From positions 1 through 15,609 of the forward strand of contig JAHHTY010000050.1 in NCBI GenBank assembly GCA_020024325.1: a stretch of 15,609 nt of DNA, given 5' to 3'. The number at the start of each line of letters is the position of its first letter. Positions within the stretch are counted from its first letter, which is position 1. This DNA is from Negativibacillus sp. (lineage in GTDB: Bacteria > Bacillota > Clostridia > Oscillospirales > Ruminococcaceae). The notes under the pieces are model-generated. The model saw only the letters and a list, made by a program, of their open reading frames with translations, did not search any database and had not been told where the DNA came from. The position numbers and the translations under genes are program-made. Of this stretch, positions 1-7,118 are shown one piece after another.

Positions 1-59
1 GCAAAAAGTAAGTTAGGGTCCGGAAAAAATCGAAAAACAATTTAAAATACTGAAACTAA

Positions 60-94
60 AAACGGAGTGTATCGAAATTCGACACACTCCGTTT
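60..94. terminator. Hairpin terminator, probably bidirectional
   Basis: The 11-nt arms AAACGGAGTGT and ACACTCCGTTT are perfectly complementary. After one mismatch the stem continues with TCGAA/TTCGA around a single-base tip. T-rich sequence follows on both strands (TTTCTTC on plus, TTTTAG on minus), so it could end a plus-strand unit entering from the left or the minus-strand yabP-to-S1 unit, whose last stop codon is about 340 bases away. The hairpin is seen in sequence; its use as a terminator is inferred. Confidence 0.7.
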
Positions 95-431
95 CTTCGT
101 ATACCTATATACAATAAATCGGATTTTTCTCTGTTATAATTCCTTTATTATTTACTTTTCTCTAAAACAAATATCCTAGCACATCCTGCGTGCAGCAGTG
201 TTTTCTAAGGATGTGGCAATATATCAATCTTCGTGTTTTCTTTTAAAATAATCAAGGAATTTTAACGTTGTTTTTCCCATATCCCTCTTGGTGCTGCTTA
301 CTTATCATAAAACAGCTCTCTATTCAGCCCAGGAAATGTTTCATCATAGTCGTACAAAATCTATCAAGGTAATTTTTGCCATATATACCCCAAAGTATAT
401 CAGCCATCTCCAAAAGCTTTTTAGTCAACTA
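95..431. other. Intergenic stretch downstream of the S1 gene, no gene recognised
   Basis: About 340 bases with no gene I can support. It holds an 8-bp hairpin with arms CACATCCT (180-187) and AGGATGTG (208-215) and a 20-nt loop. A 27-codon minus-strand reading frame at 407-324 begins MADILWGIYG, but its only SD-like GGAG directly abuts the ATG, so I do not call it. In other endospore formers spoIIE, tilS and hpt often follow this gene cluster; none is visible here, so the conserved neighbourhood appears to end at the S1 gene. A long stop-free plus-strand frame over 288-935 is the antisense of the S1 gene and is not real. Confidence 0.5.
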
Positions 432-941
432 TTAGTCCTGACGGGAACGACGGTTTGCAGAACCTCTTTTTACCTCGCCACGGTATTTTTTCAGGTCAGA
501 CATTTTATCATCACTTGTCTGTTTAAATTTATTGAGCATATCTTCAAAGGAGGAACTTTCGTTTCTTCTCGGATTCCACTCATAGCTGCTTACCTGCTGG
601 GGATTAAACGGACGTTTGTTCTCATAACGCTTGTTATTAAAATTCTTGGAGCCGTTTCTTTGACCCTGACCGCGTCCTGCGCCATTTTGTTCCTGCCGCG
701 GTTCACGTGGCATCGCTTTTTTAATGGAAAGGCTAATTTTTCCCTCTTCAGTAATGTTGATTACCTTTACCTTCACTACCTGATCCTGTTTAAGGAATTG
801 GGAAATATCCTCCACATATGCTGTGGACACCTCAGAGATATGAACCATTCCAGTTTTCCCTTCTGGCAGCTCTACAAAAGCTCCGAATTTGGTGATTCCT
901 GTCACTTTGCCTTCCAGTACGTCTCCAATTTCTAACTGCAT
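432..941 (-). CDS. S1 RNA-binding domain protein (YabR-like)
   Basis: 169 residues. Residues 1-75 form a canonical S1 OB-fold: EIGDVLEGKVTGITKFGAFV, then GMVHISEVS near 31-39 and GKISLSIKKA near 67-76. The closest familiar proteins are YabR and the C-terminal S1 domain of polynucleotide phosphorylase. Residues 78-169 are a low-complexity, basic, Gly/Arg/Asn-rich tail ending in RRSRQD, likely disordered and adding RNA affinity. The role is presumably cytoplasmic RNA or ribosome binding; the target cannot be told from sequence. An SD (GAGGAGG) lies 13 nt before the ATG, rather far, but no in-frame start exists nearer or further up. It follows divIC by 31 nt and is the last gene of the unit. Confidence 0.9.
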   Translation of the reverse strand: MQLEIGDVLEGKVTGITKFGAFVELPEGKTGMVHISEVSTAYVEDISQFLKQDQVVKVKVINITEEGKISLSIKKAMPREPRQEQNGAGRGQGQRNGSKNFNNKRYENKRPFNPQQVSSYEWNPRRNESSSFEDMLNKFKQTSDDKMSDLKKYRGEVKRGSANRRSRQD

Positions 942-972
942 ATTACTACTATGTCCTCCTCAAAAATTTTGC

Positions 973-1287
973 TCAGCTCGCTTGGCTGTCAATATAAATC
1001 GATTCATCCGCGTAACCATACCCGTACTGTTCAAAGGCAATTTTTTCGATCGCTTCTTTTTGATCTTCTTTTCCTTTTTCCAGCTGATTTTCCAATTCCT
1101 GATTAACCTTCTGCTGCTCTTCGATATTTTTTTGCAGCTGCTCAAGCTCATACTGCTTTTCAGAAATCTTAATCTGAGTTCCCACAATTTTGAAGGAGCA
1201 AATCCCCACAAAAACAGCCATTGCCATTACCAGCAATCGATTATTGTTGTGTTTTTTTCTCTTTTTTGCAGTGGTACGTGCTACCAT
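973..1287 (-). CDS. divIC: Septum formation initiator, DivIC/FtsB-like
   Basis: 104-residue bitopic membrane protein. It has a basic cytoplasmic N-terminus (TTAKKRKKHNNNR), one hydrophobic segment at about 18-36, then a Gln/Glu/Lys-rich coiled coil at about 40-80, and a short C-terminal part containing EKIAFEQYGYGYADE. This matches the DivIC/FtsB family, which joins FtsL and DivIB/FtsQ in the divisome and helps activate septal peptidoglycan synthesis. In Bacillus the equivalent gene also lies between yabQ and yabR. The start has a clear SD (AAGGAGGAG) 5-7 nt upstream. Its first 47 nt overlap the 3' end of yabQ. A promoter inside yabQ (1334-1363) would allow expression independent of sporulation. 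Family call firm; DivIC rather than another FtsB-like paralogue rests on synteny. Confidence 0.88.
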   Translation of the reverse strand: MVARTTAKKRKKHNNNRLLVMAMAVFVGICSFKIVGTQIKISEKQYELEQLQKNIEEQQKVNQELENQLEKGKEDQKEAIEKIAFEQYGYGYADESIYIDSQAS

Positions 1288-1801
1288 CTGGCTCTCCTCC
1301 TTTTTGTCGGGTGTTTTTACATCGGTTAAATAAATTATACATCATTATCCGCTTGTGTTTCAAGTTATATTTCTCTTTTTGCAAAACTTTTTTTGTAAAC
1401 TTTTTCAGGATTTTGCTTATAAAGCGAAACACACAGCAGATTGGTGAAAAAATAATCTTAAAAAGGAAGATTAAAAAATGCTTTACAGTCGAAAACACAA
1501 CTGCGCAAATATGCACTGCGGCACTTCCGATTGTCAGATGCCACAAAACCCAACCAATCAATTCGCCAATCAGAACATATCCTCGAACCTCTCCGCAATT
1601 ATCTTTGAGTAAAAATCCGAAGGTGATTACTGAACAAACCAGAAAATATAAAATATCTTCAATACAGATTACAGCGTTTCTATGATGTGTTTCCAATCTC
1701 AGCACCCTTAACACATCGTACAGCACCGACAGTCCTGCTCCTAACAACAGTGACCACAAAAACAACTGTGTTTCTTTGGCTATGGTAATATCGGTCATCA
1801 T
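1241..1801 (-). CDS. yabQ: Spore cortex biosynthesis protein YabQ
   Basis: 186 residues with several membrane segments (about 11-30, 48-66, 75-100 and 103-125) and a basic C-terminal tail. The N-terminal part shows the YabQ pattern: FLWSLLLGAGLSVLYDVLRV, then IEDILYF with an in-membrane Asp, then a short loop with GEVRGYVLIGELIG. In Bacillus YabQ is made in the mother cell and is needed for spore cortex formation. The ATG immediately follows the yabP stop codon (TAA-ATG-ATG), so translation is probably coupled. The last 15 codons overlap divIC in another frame, and the preceding tail region carries a promoter for divIC. The last 40 residues are hydrophilic and probably poorly conserved. Confidence 0.9.
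   Translation of the reverse strand: MMTDITIAKETQLFLWSLLLGAGLSVLYDVLRVLRLETHHRNAVICIEDILYFLVCSVITFGFLLKDNCGEVRGYVLIGELIGWVLWHLTIGSAAVHICAVVFSTVKHFLIFLFKIIFSPICCVFRFISKILKKFTKKVLQKEKYNLKHKRIMMYNLFNRCKNTRQKGGEPDGSTYHCKKEKKTQQ
1334..1363 (-). promoter_or_regulatory. Internal sigma-A-type promoter inside yabQ, for divIC-S1
   Basis: On the minus strand, TTGAAA (1363-1358) and a perfect TATAAT (1339-1334) are separated by 18 bp, inside the yabQ coding region. Transcription would start near 1327, about 40 nt before the divIC ATG and its SD. Functional sense: divIC is needed in growing cells, yabPQ only in sporulation. Motif match is seen; activity is inferred. Confidence 0.65.
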
Positions 1802-2080
1802 TTATCGAAATATCCTCGCAAAAAATCCGCTTCGTGTTGTTGGCTGATCAGAGTAGCTCAACGAATCTATTTCTCCTTCCAGATTCAGCTCCCCTGCTTC
1901 CACATCAATTCGGTTAATATGCAGTCCGCTGCCATGCACCGTCAATTCTCCCAGCTCAGTATAGACGACCACCGTTTCTTCGTCAAAACTATCAATATCC
2001 GAAACTCCGGTTACCGTAAGGCTTCCTCTTTCCTCCAAAATCAGATTATGAGCACCGATATTCTTTTTTTCCTCATTCAT
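1802..2080 (-). CDS. yabP: Sporulation protein YabP
   Basis: 92 residues, cytosolic, no membrane segment. It has the YabP/YqfC-type beta-rich pattern: HNLILEERGSLTVTGVSDID at about 11-30, then a FDEETVVVYTELGELTVHGSGLHI block, then EAGELNLEGEIDSLSY. Such proteins have repeated short strands with GxLxVxG-like turns and are linked to spore coat and cortex assembly in the mother cell. It directly abuts yabQ, so the two are cotranscribed and probably translationally coupled. AAAGGA lies 11 nt before the ATG. An 80-nt gap separates it from the upstream DHHW-like gene on the same strand, leaving room for a separate promoter. Confidence 0.92.
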   Translation of the reverse strand: MNEEKKNIGAHNLILEERGSLTVTGVSDIDSFDEETVVVYTELGELTVHGSGLHINRIDVEAGELNLEGEIDSLSYSDQPTTRSGFFARIFR

Positions 2081-2118
2081 AAAACAGCCGTCCTTTCTGT
2101 TATTTTAATTCCGGTCTA

Positions 2119-2146
2119 TTTATATGAATGTCTGTCCTAAATTAGA
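2119..2146 (-). promoter_or_regulatory. Possible sporulation-type promoter for yabP
   Basis: In the 80-nt gap upstream of yabP the minus strand reads TCTAATT, 13 nt, CATATAAA. This resembles the sigma-E pattern (a -35 like KMATATT, a -10 like CATACANT), fitting the known sigma-E control of Bacillus yabP. The same DNA can be read as a weak sigma-A site (TTCTAA, 17 nt, TATAAA), so the sigma-factor assignment is uncertain. Confidence 0.3.
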
Positions 2147-2160
2147 ACGATAAAAGATTG

Positions 2161-3555
2161 CTAATCTTTTTCTTTTTGATACTGTACAATGTTGTCTTGT
2201 GTGTCCACTATCACGATAGACATATCATCTTCGTTCCATCTTGTGTTTTCCAGTGAAACAAAATCAGAATTTGTTTCATCCTTACAAAAATCAAAAACAA
2301 CATCCTTTGTAATAAGGTACGCATACTTTATATTTTGCGGTAAGTTTGCAGTCAGTGTGGTAATTTGTTCTCCCTGTTTTACTTGATAGGAAAGTTCATC
2401 CAAAGACTTTTTCTCCATCGGTTGTTTTAAATCTAATTTAGGATTAAGAGAAAAATTTTTGACACCGCTCTCGTTAAAATAAGTGCTGTTAATTGTATAT
2501 TCTGCAACTTCCACCACTACACATTCCGGCTGAAAAATATTGAAATAATAATCAAAGTTTAGCAGGTTTTCATAGTTATGAATATGGATATATTCACCCA
2601 ATCCTGTCTGCAAAAACTTGAACCCAATCTCATTCATATAACTTCCCTGAAAAACTAATGTTTTGGGTACACCGTTTTCTTTTTGCTCCGAGTTAATATA
2701 ATATCCAAATCCTCGGTGCTGGCTGTTTCTGATAACCTCTGCATCATAATCCGCTGTCTTTACCTCAAGTGGTGCTTTTCTTGCAAAGAACGGCTCATAT
2801 TCATAAATCGGAAAATTGGAGGAAAGCTGTGTTTCATTAAGTTTTTCGCTGATAACAAAATCTGACTTTTTGTTTGGATGTATTTTCGGAAAATCTTTTG
2901 ACAGAGTTTCCAGAATCCGGTTGACCCCATAAAAAGCTCCAAGTTCATTCCAATGTCCGGCATTATATTGCCGATTAAATACCGCTTCTCCATGATCTCT
3001 TTTTTCCTTCAGCAGTTGTGTGTTGTCAATATAATGTACACCCAGTCTGTCCAATTCTGCCTCAAACTGCTGCACCCAGCTGTTATCATAATGAATTCCG
3101 TCTGCAAGTTTGTCTGTATAGACCGAGGCTTTTTCCGGATTAAACACAAACAAGAACGGGACATTTCGCTGCTGACAATAATCCTGAATTTGTGCTAACA
3201 TCCGTGCAAAAGCAAGATGATATTCACTAAATTCGATATTGCTTTTAGCTTTTGAAAAAACATATCCATCCTTGCCATATTCATACAACGGGTGAATCAT
3301 TTTATGGAACAGCCTGTCATTTAACAGGGTGTATTCATCAATCATTTCATCACGAAACCCTATTCTGTCCCCTACATAATTTTCCAGACGAGTGGTCAGT
3401 TTTTGCTCGGTATTAGAGTTTTTACCAAATGGATTATTGGTCAGCATACGGTTGTCGATTGGGGATACTACATTTTCCTCCCAGTTAAAGAACAGCATCG
3501 GCAACAAAAGCAGCACAAAGAAAAGGGTTATAAATATAATTTGTAATTTTTTCAT
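2161..3555 (-). CDS. AlgX/AlgJ- or DHHW-type membrane-anchored protein, MBOAT partner
   Basis: 464 residues. An N-terminal signal anchor (MKKLQIIFITLFFVLLLLPM) is followed by an extracytoplasmic domain. Family features: NYVGDRIGFRDEMI at 59-72, YEYGKDGYVFSK at 91-102, FVFNPEKASVY at 137-146, the HW motif in NAGHWNELGAFYG at 198-210, VFQGSYM at 301-307 and VVVEVAEYT at 346-354. Relatives are SGNH-like acyl transferases that pass acyl groups from an MBOAT protein to an exported polymer. The usual Asp of the DxHW motif is Ala199 here, and the GDS box reads QGS (Ser305 kept), so catalysis by the standard triad is doubtful. It lies 13 nt downstream of the MBOAT gene and is surely cotranscribed. 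SD GGGAG precedes the ATG. The acyl group and polymer cannot be told. Confidence 0.82.
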   Translation of the reverse strand: MKKLQIIFITLFFVLLLLPMLFFNWEENVVSPIDNRMLTNNPFGKNSNTEQKLTTRLENYVGDRIGFRDEMIDEYTLLNDRLFHKMIHPLYEYGKDGYVFSKAKSNIEFSEYHLAFARMLAQIQDYCQQRNVPFLFVFNPEKASVYTDKLADGIHYDNSWVQQFEAELDRLGVHYIDNTQLLKEKRDHGEAVFNRQYNAGHWNELGAFYGVNRILETLSKDFPKIHPNKKSDFVISEKLNETQLSSNFPIYEYEPFFARKAPLEVKTADYDAEVIRNSQHRGFGYYINSEQKENGVPKTLVFQGSYMNEIGFKFLQTGLGEYIHIHNYENLLNFDYYFNIFQPECVVVEVAEYTINSTYFNESGVKNFSLNPKLDLKQPMEKKSLDELSYQVKQGEQITTLTANLPQNIKYAYLITKDVVFDFCKDETNSDFVSLENTRWNEDDMSIVIVDTQDNIVQYQKEKD

Positions 3556-3568
3556 TCATTCTCCCTCT

Positions 3569-5023
3569 TTAATACTGAAAGTAAATAAATGGACTATATG
3601 TAGAGTTAATCATAAACATCACTGACAGTCCTCCCAGCAAAAGCAAAATAATCTGCGCTATGCTGAATAAAATCGGCTTGTTTTTCACCTTTTCCATCAA
3701 CAGTTTTGCCCATCTGGCATTTAAGCACAGTGCTCCCAACGTTCCTACCAGCATCAAGAGCAAAGTTCTTGTATCAAAATAATATTTCCAGGTAAAGTTT
3801 ACCGTCGGAAAGCGAACTATCCCCAGCAAAATTCCAAAATATTGGATGATTTCCGAAACAGAGGTTAGTCGGAAAACCTGCCAGCTAAACAGAACAATGA
3901 ACATTGTACACAGCCATTTACAAAAGCGAGGTGTCTTTTGATACCAATTTTTATTTTTGATGCATCGCTCCAGCACAATAAATACGCCATTGATAACGCC
4001 CCACAAAATATAATTCCATCCGGCGCCGTGCCAAAATCCTGTCACCAAAAAAACAATAAATAGGTTGCAAAGAGTTTTTCTTTGCCCCTTTCTGTTGCCA
4101 CCCAGTGGAATGTAAATATATTCTCGGAACCATGTTCCCAACGAGATGTGCCACCTACGCCAAAACTCTGTGATAGAACAGGAAAGATAAGGGAAGTTAA
4201 AGTTCTCCTTTAAACGGAAGCCAAACAGAGCCGATAGCCCCAAAGCAATATCGGAATAACCCGAAAAATCATAGTAAATTTGGAGCATATAACAAAATGC
4301 TGTTCCCCACGCTGTCGGCAAGTCCATTCCACCCGAAATATTTCCCTGAATTTGAGCAACCAATGCTCCCAAGGTATCTGCTAAAATCACCTTTTTTGCA
4401 AATCCAATTACAATTCGATTCAGTCCCCAAAGAAAATCACCGCTGTCTATCTTTCGATTTTCCCATCGGATATTTGGTGCAAAATCTTTCCACAGGGCAA
4501 TCGGACCTGAAATAACTTTCGGGAAAAAGGTCAGATAGATTGCTGTGTCTAAAAAACTGCCCGGTTTTGCATCTCTGCGGTAAATATCAACAAAAAAAGA
4601 GATTGCCGAAAAGGTGATGAAAGAAACTCCCAACGGTGCCACAATCTTTACAACAGAAATTGAGCTTGAAAATAAGCGGTTTATGTTGTCCACTGCAAAG
4701 TTAAAATATCTAAAATAAAGCAGTCCCAATACAACCACCAACACTGAAGATAATACAGCCAACAAACCTGCTGATGTTTTTTGAGGCATCCCTGCAATGA
4801 TGCGTCCCAGAAGATACACCATCAAAACATAACCCACAATCCACACAACACCGTCATACATCGTCCAGCCATAAAAAACAAGGCTAAATACAACTAAAAT
4901 CCAATCGGTTAATCGAAGAGAGCTCAACACTTCTTTTTTCCGCTGCAAAAAATTTGCTGTATGATACAGAGCAAGACAAATCGGAAAAAACACAAATAAA
5001 AAAATCGAACTGGTAAAAACCAT
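3569..5023 (-). CDS. MBOAT-family O-acyltransferase (AlgI-like)
   Basis: 484-residue polytopic membrane protein of the usual AlgI length, opening with MVFTSSIFLFVFFPICLALY, the typical N-terminus. Hallmarks: FPKVISGPI at about 167-174, IYYDFSGYSDIALGLSALFG at 249-268, NFNFPYLSCSITEFWRRWHISL at 274-295 with His292, REYIYIPLGGNRKG at 300-313, and VTGFWHGAGWNYILWG at 327-342 with His332, the presumed catalytic histidine. Family members take acyl groups from a cytoplasmic donor and hand them across the membrane for O-acylation of surface polysaccharides or teichoic acids. The downstream DHHW-like gene is the expected extracytoplasmic partner. SD AAAGGAG lies 11 nt before this ATG; an upstream ATG nearer the SD is in another frame. 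Substrate unknown. Confidence 0.93.
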   Translation of the reverse strand: MVFTSSIFLFVFFPICLALYHTANFLQRKKEVLSSLRLTDWILVVFSLVFYGWTMYDGVVWIVGYVLMVYLLGRIIAGMPQKTSAGLLAVLSSVLVVVLGLLYFRYFNFAVDNINRLFSSSISVVKIVAPLGVSFITFSAISFFVDIYRRDAKPGSFLDTAIYLTFFPKVISGPIALWKDFAPNIRWENRKIDSGDFLWGLNRIVIGFAKKVILADTLGALVAQIQGNISGGMDLPTAWGTAFCYMLQIYYDFSGYSDIALGLSALFGFRLKENFNFPYLSCSITEFWRRWHISLGTWFREYIYIPLGGNRKGQRKTLCNLFIVFLVTGFWHGAGWNYILWGVINGVFIVLERCIKNKNWYQKTPRFCKWLCTMFIVLFSWQVFRLTSVSEIIQYFGILLGIVRFPTVNFTWKYYFDTRTLLLMLVGTLGALCLNARWAKLLMEKVKNKPILFSIAQIILLLLGGLSVMFMINSTYSPFIYFQY

Positions 5024-5064
5024 TCGCTTTCATTCTCCTTTCCTTTTTCAAATTTAACTGTTTT

Positions 5065-5093
5065 ATGATACGCTTTTTGTCGGTTTTCGTCAA
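5065..5093 (-). promoter_or_regulatory. Sigma-A promoter for the MBOAT-DHHW unit
   Basis: On the minus strand, TTGACG (5093-5088), a 17-bp spacer and TATCAT (5070-5065). Start expected near 5058, about 35 nt before the MBOAT ATG. Near-consensus at both hexamers. Confidence 0.7.
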
Positions 5094-5161
5094 TAATCAA
5101 CTTACATTCTACTGCATGATGATGAATGTTTTTTGCTTTTTATAAATCATATAAAATTTTC

Positions 5162-5190
5162 TCGACTTTTTTGGTTCTTTCTTTTATAAT
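5162..5190 (+). promoter_or_regulatory. Sigma-A promoter for the chromate-transporter pair
   Basis: TCGACT (5162-5167), a 17-bp spacer and a perfect TATAAT (5185-5190). A start near 5197 leaves a leader of roughly 37 nt before the TTG start. It also argues that the gene does not begin at an earlier in-frame ATG (5126), which would lie upstream of the transcript start. Confidence 0.6.
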
Positions 5191-5233
5191 AACTTTGCAA
5201 GCTCTTGTATTTTTAAAATTGGAGATGAATATT

Positions 5234-5806
5234 TTGAAAAAAGATTTTGCCTTTTACCGAAAGTTATTTGCTTCCACTTTTTATTTGAGTGCGTTCACTT
5301 TCGGCGGTGGATATGTCATCATTCCGCTCATGAGGAAAAAGTTTGTAGAGCAATTTCACTGGATTGAAGAAGAAGAGATGCTGGATTTAACTGCGATTGC
5401 ACAATCTGCACCAGGAGCGATTGCCGTAAATGCTTCTATTTTGATTGGGTATCGTCTTGCGGGAATTGTTGGTGCCTTGGTCACTGTTGCCGGGACTGTT
5501 CTTCCTCCGTTGATTATTCTGTCATTGGTTTCTTTAGCTTACACTGCATTTCAAAGCAGTTTGATTGTCAAACTGGTACTGCGTGGAATGCAGGCAGGTG
5601 TTGCCGCTATAATTGCCGATGTCACCATCACTATGGGTTTGGATATATTAAAACGAAAAAAAATCCTTCCCGTTCTCATTATGCTGGGTTCCTTTATTGC
5701 CGCTGCCGTCTTTAAAGTCAACGTCATTATGATTATCCTTGTTTGTGCTGTCATTGGTTTACTGGCCACTTTACACGATGAACGCAACGGAAAGGCAGGT
5801 GCATAA
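5234..5806 (+). CDS. Chromate transporter family (CHR) protein, half-size, first of pair
   Basis: 190 residues from the chosen start; one CHR domain with about five to six hydrophobic segments. Motifs: YLSAFTFGGGYVIIPLM at about 17-33 and LTAIAQSAPGAIAVNASI at 52-69, both diagnostic of ChrA-type proteins. I chose TTG at 5234 (protein MKKDFAFYRK) because GGAG (5221-5224) is 9 nt upstream. The ATG at 5225 abuts the SD, and the ATG at 5126 lies before the likely transcript start. Half-size CHR proteins normally occur as adjacent pairs with opposite topology that work as a heteromeric unit. The next gene starts 2 nt after the stop. Family knowledge suggests anion (chromate/sulfate-like) export, but true substrates in anaerobes are often unknown. 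Confidence 0.88.
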   Translation: MKKDFAFYRKLFASTFYLSAFTFGGGYVIIPLMRKKFVEQFHWIEEEEMLDLTAIAQSAPGAIAVNASILIGYRLAGIVGALVTVAGTVLPPLIILSLVSLAYTAFQSSLIVKLVLRGMQAGVAAIIADVTITMGLDILKRKKILPVLIMLGSFIAAAVFKVNVIMIILVCAVIGLLATLHDERNGKAGA

Positions 5807-5808
5807 AC

Positions 5809-6384
5809 GTGGTATATCTTGAATTGTTTCTCAGTTTTTTTCAAGTTGGTCTATTTAGCATTGGGGGCGGCTATGCTGCCATGCCACTGATTCAGCATCA
5901 GGTTGTAGAGCTTCATTCGTGGCTTACCATGCAGGAATTTGTTGATATCATCACCATTTCCCAGATGACCCCCGGACCTATCGCCATTAACTCTGCCACC
6001 TTTGTCGGTATACAAATTGCCGGACTTCCCGGAGCCATTGTTGCAACGCTTGGATGTGTGTTCCCCTCCTGCGTAATCGTTCTCACCCTTGCCTTAATTT
6101 ACTTTCGCTACCGCAATTTATCAGTGGTACAGGGTGTACTGGGCGGATTGCGTCCCGCTGTGGTGGCAATGATTGCTTCTGCCGGACTTTCTATCATCAT
6201 AACTTCATTCTGGAACGGTGCTGCAATTTCTTTAAGCCCCGAATCTCTTGACTGGATTGCAGTAGTGTTGTTTGTCGCCGCCTTATTTGCTTTGAGAAAG
6301 TGGAAACTAAATCCGATTTATGTGATGCTTTCCTGTGGCGGCATTGGATTGATTGTCTACCTCTTAGCAGGAAAGACAGCCTAA
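5809..6384 (+). CDS. Chromate transporter family (CHR) protein, half-size, second of pair
   Basis: 191 residues, one CHR domain. Motifs: FFQVGLFSIGGGYAAMPLI at about 10-28 and ITISQMTPGPIAINSATFVG at 48-67, the second-half signature of ChrA-like pairs. Hydrophobic segments continue to the C-terminus (PIYVMLSCGGIGLIVYLLAG). It starts with GTG two bases after the stop of the first CHR gene, with AAAGG-like sequence upstream, so the pair is one operon and likely one complex. It ends before a strong bidirectional hairpin. Substrate unassigned; no sulfur, cysteine or metal-resistance gene lies nearby to help. Confidence 0.88.
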   Translation: MVYLELFLSFFQVGLFSIGGGYAAMPLIQHQVVELHSWLTMQEFVDIITISQMTPGPIAINSATFVGIQIAGLPGAIVATLGCVFPSCVIVLTLALIYFRYRNLSVVQGVLGGLRPAVVAMIASAGLSIIITSFWNGAAISLSPESLDWIAVVLFVAALFALRKWKLNPIYVMLSCGGIGLIVYLLAGKTA

Positions 6385-6394
6385 ACTTTAAAAG

Positions 6395-6431
6395 AAAACA
6401 CCTGATGCGCTAAAGGCATCAGGTGTTTTTT
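6395..6431. terminator. Bidirectional hairpin terminator between converging genes
   Basis: Perfect 14-bp stem, AAAACACCTGATGC (6395-6408) and GCATCAGGTGTTTT (6416-6429), with a 7-nt loop. T-runs are present on both strands. It serves the CHR pair on plus and the B3/B4 gene on minus, whose stop codon lies at its edge. Confidence 0.88.
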
Positions 6432-7092
6432 ATCGCACAATCATCGTTTCTATCTGCTGTGCATCACAGTATTGCCGTAAGGCACATACAGTATCTTGCA
6501 GCACATATTCTAAATCTTCCGATATTCCAAAACTGTATATACATAACAAAATCCGTTTTGTGTTTTCGGTAATCATAGCACGGGTGCTGTCACTGTTTGG
6601 ATTTCCAAAATATCCCCTCGCATCATACAAAGCCGGAAGGAACTCAATGTTGACCGCATCTTTTCCGATTCCCTCATAATGGGTCCCTTCTGCGGTCACT
6701 GTCCAATGAATAGATGCTGTAACACAGTCTAAATCATAGGTTCCCAAAGAGTATCCGGTGCGGATGGAAATTAGATTATTGACGTCCACCACATTGTTGA
6801 TTTGGTATAAGCCCTTTCCTTGTAAAATGCGGCGGTGCATCGCCTCGGAAGAATTGCGGTAACGCTGTACATCCTTCCCCAAGGCTTTACAGCAAGCTCT
6901 GGTTTCTGCGATATGCTCTCTCGTTTTTATTTCTTCTATTTTCATACTGGCTTGAAGCTGCTGTGATACCTGTTCAATTTCACACAGCAGCTTCGGTGAG
7001 CTTTTTTGTACCTGAACATTGCAGCAAACACAACCCAAACAAGCCTGCGGCCATTTATCTTTTAAATGATTATCAATCAGAATTTGTTCCAT
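6430..7092 (-). CDS. Free-standing B3/B4 tRNA-binding domain protein
   Basis: 220 residues, soluble. The C-terminal half matches the B3/B4 domain of the phenylalanyl-tRNA synthetase beta subunit: YRNSSEAMHRRILQGKGLYQ at about 78-97, then INNVVDVNNLISIRTGYSLG at 98-117, TYDLDCV at 118-124, EGTHYEGIGKD at 135-145, and YFGNPNSDSTRAMITENTKR at 161-180. The N-terminal part has LGCVCCNVQVQKSSPKL, with closely spaced cysteines seen in free-standing members. In PheT this domain carries the editing site against Tyr-tRNA(Phe). Free-standing versions are thought to bind or edit mischarged tRNA or act on amino-acid-like substrates, but this is not settled. A good SD (AAGGGGG) lies before the ATG, with its own promoter. 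Confidence 0.85.
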   Translation of the reverse strand: MEQILIDNHLKDKWPQACLGCVCCNVQVQKSSPKLLCEIEQVSQQLQASMKIEEIKTREHIAETRACCKALGKDVQRYRNSSEAMHRRILQGKGLYQINNVVDVNNLISIRTGYSLGTYDLDCVTASIHWTVTAEGTHYEGIGKDAVNIEFLPALYDARGYFGNPNSDSTRAMITENTKRILLCIYSFGISEDLEYVLQDTVCALRQYCDAQQIETMIVR

Positions 7093-7118
7093 TTCATTTT
7101 CCCCCTTGTTTTTTCTTC

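Noticed and set aside
324..407. 27-codon minus-strand frame after the S1 gene
   Set aside because: The only SD-like bases touch the start codon, and the product is not recognisable.
288..935. Long plus-strand frame of 215 codons
   Set aside because: It lies antisense to the S1-domain gene, whose minus-strand product has a clear family match. The plus product has no recognisable domain.
2152..2170. AAAAGATT-GCT-AATCTTTT hairpin at the DHHW stop codon
   Set aside because: Stem is 8 bp with a single G-C pair and a 3-nt loop, too weak to call a terminator. It may slightly reduce read-through into yabP.
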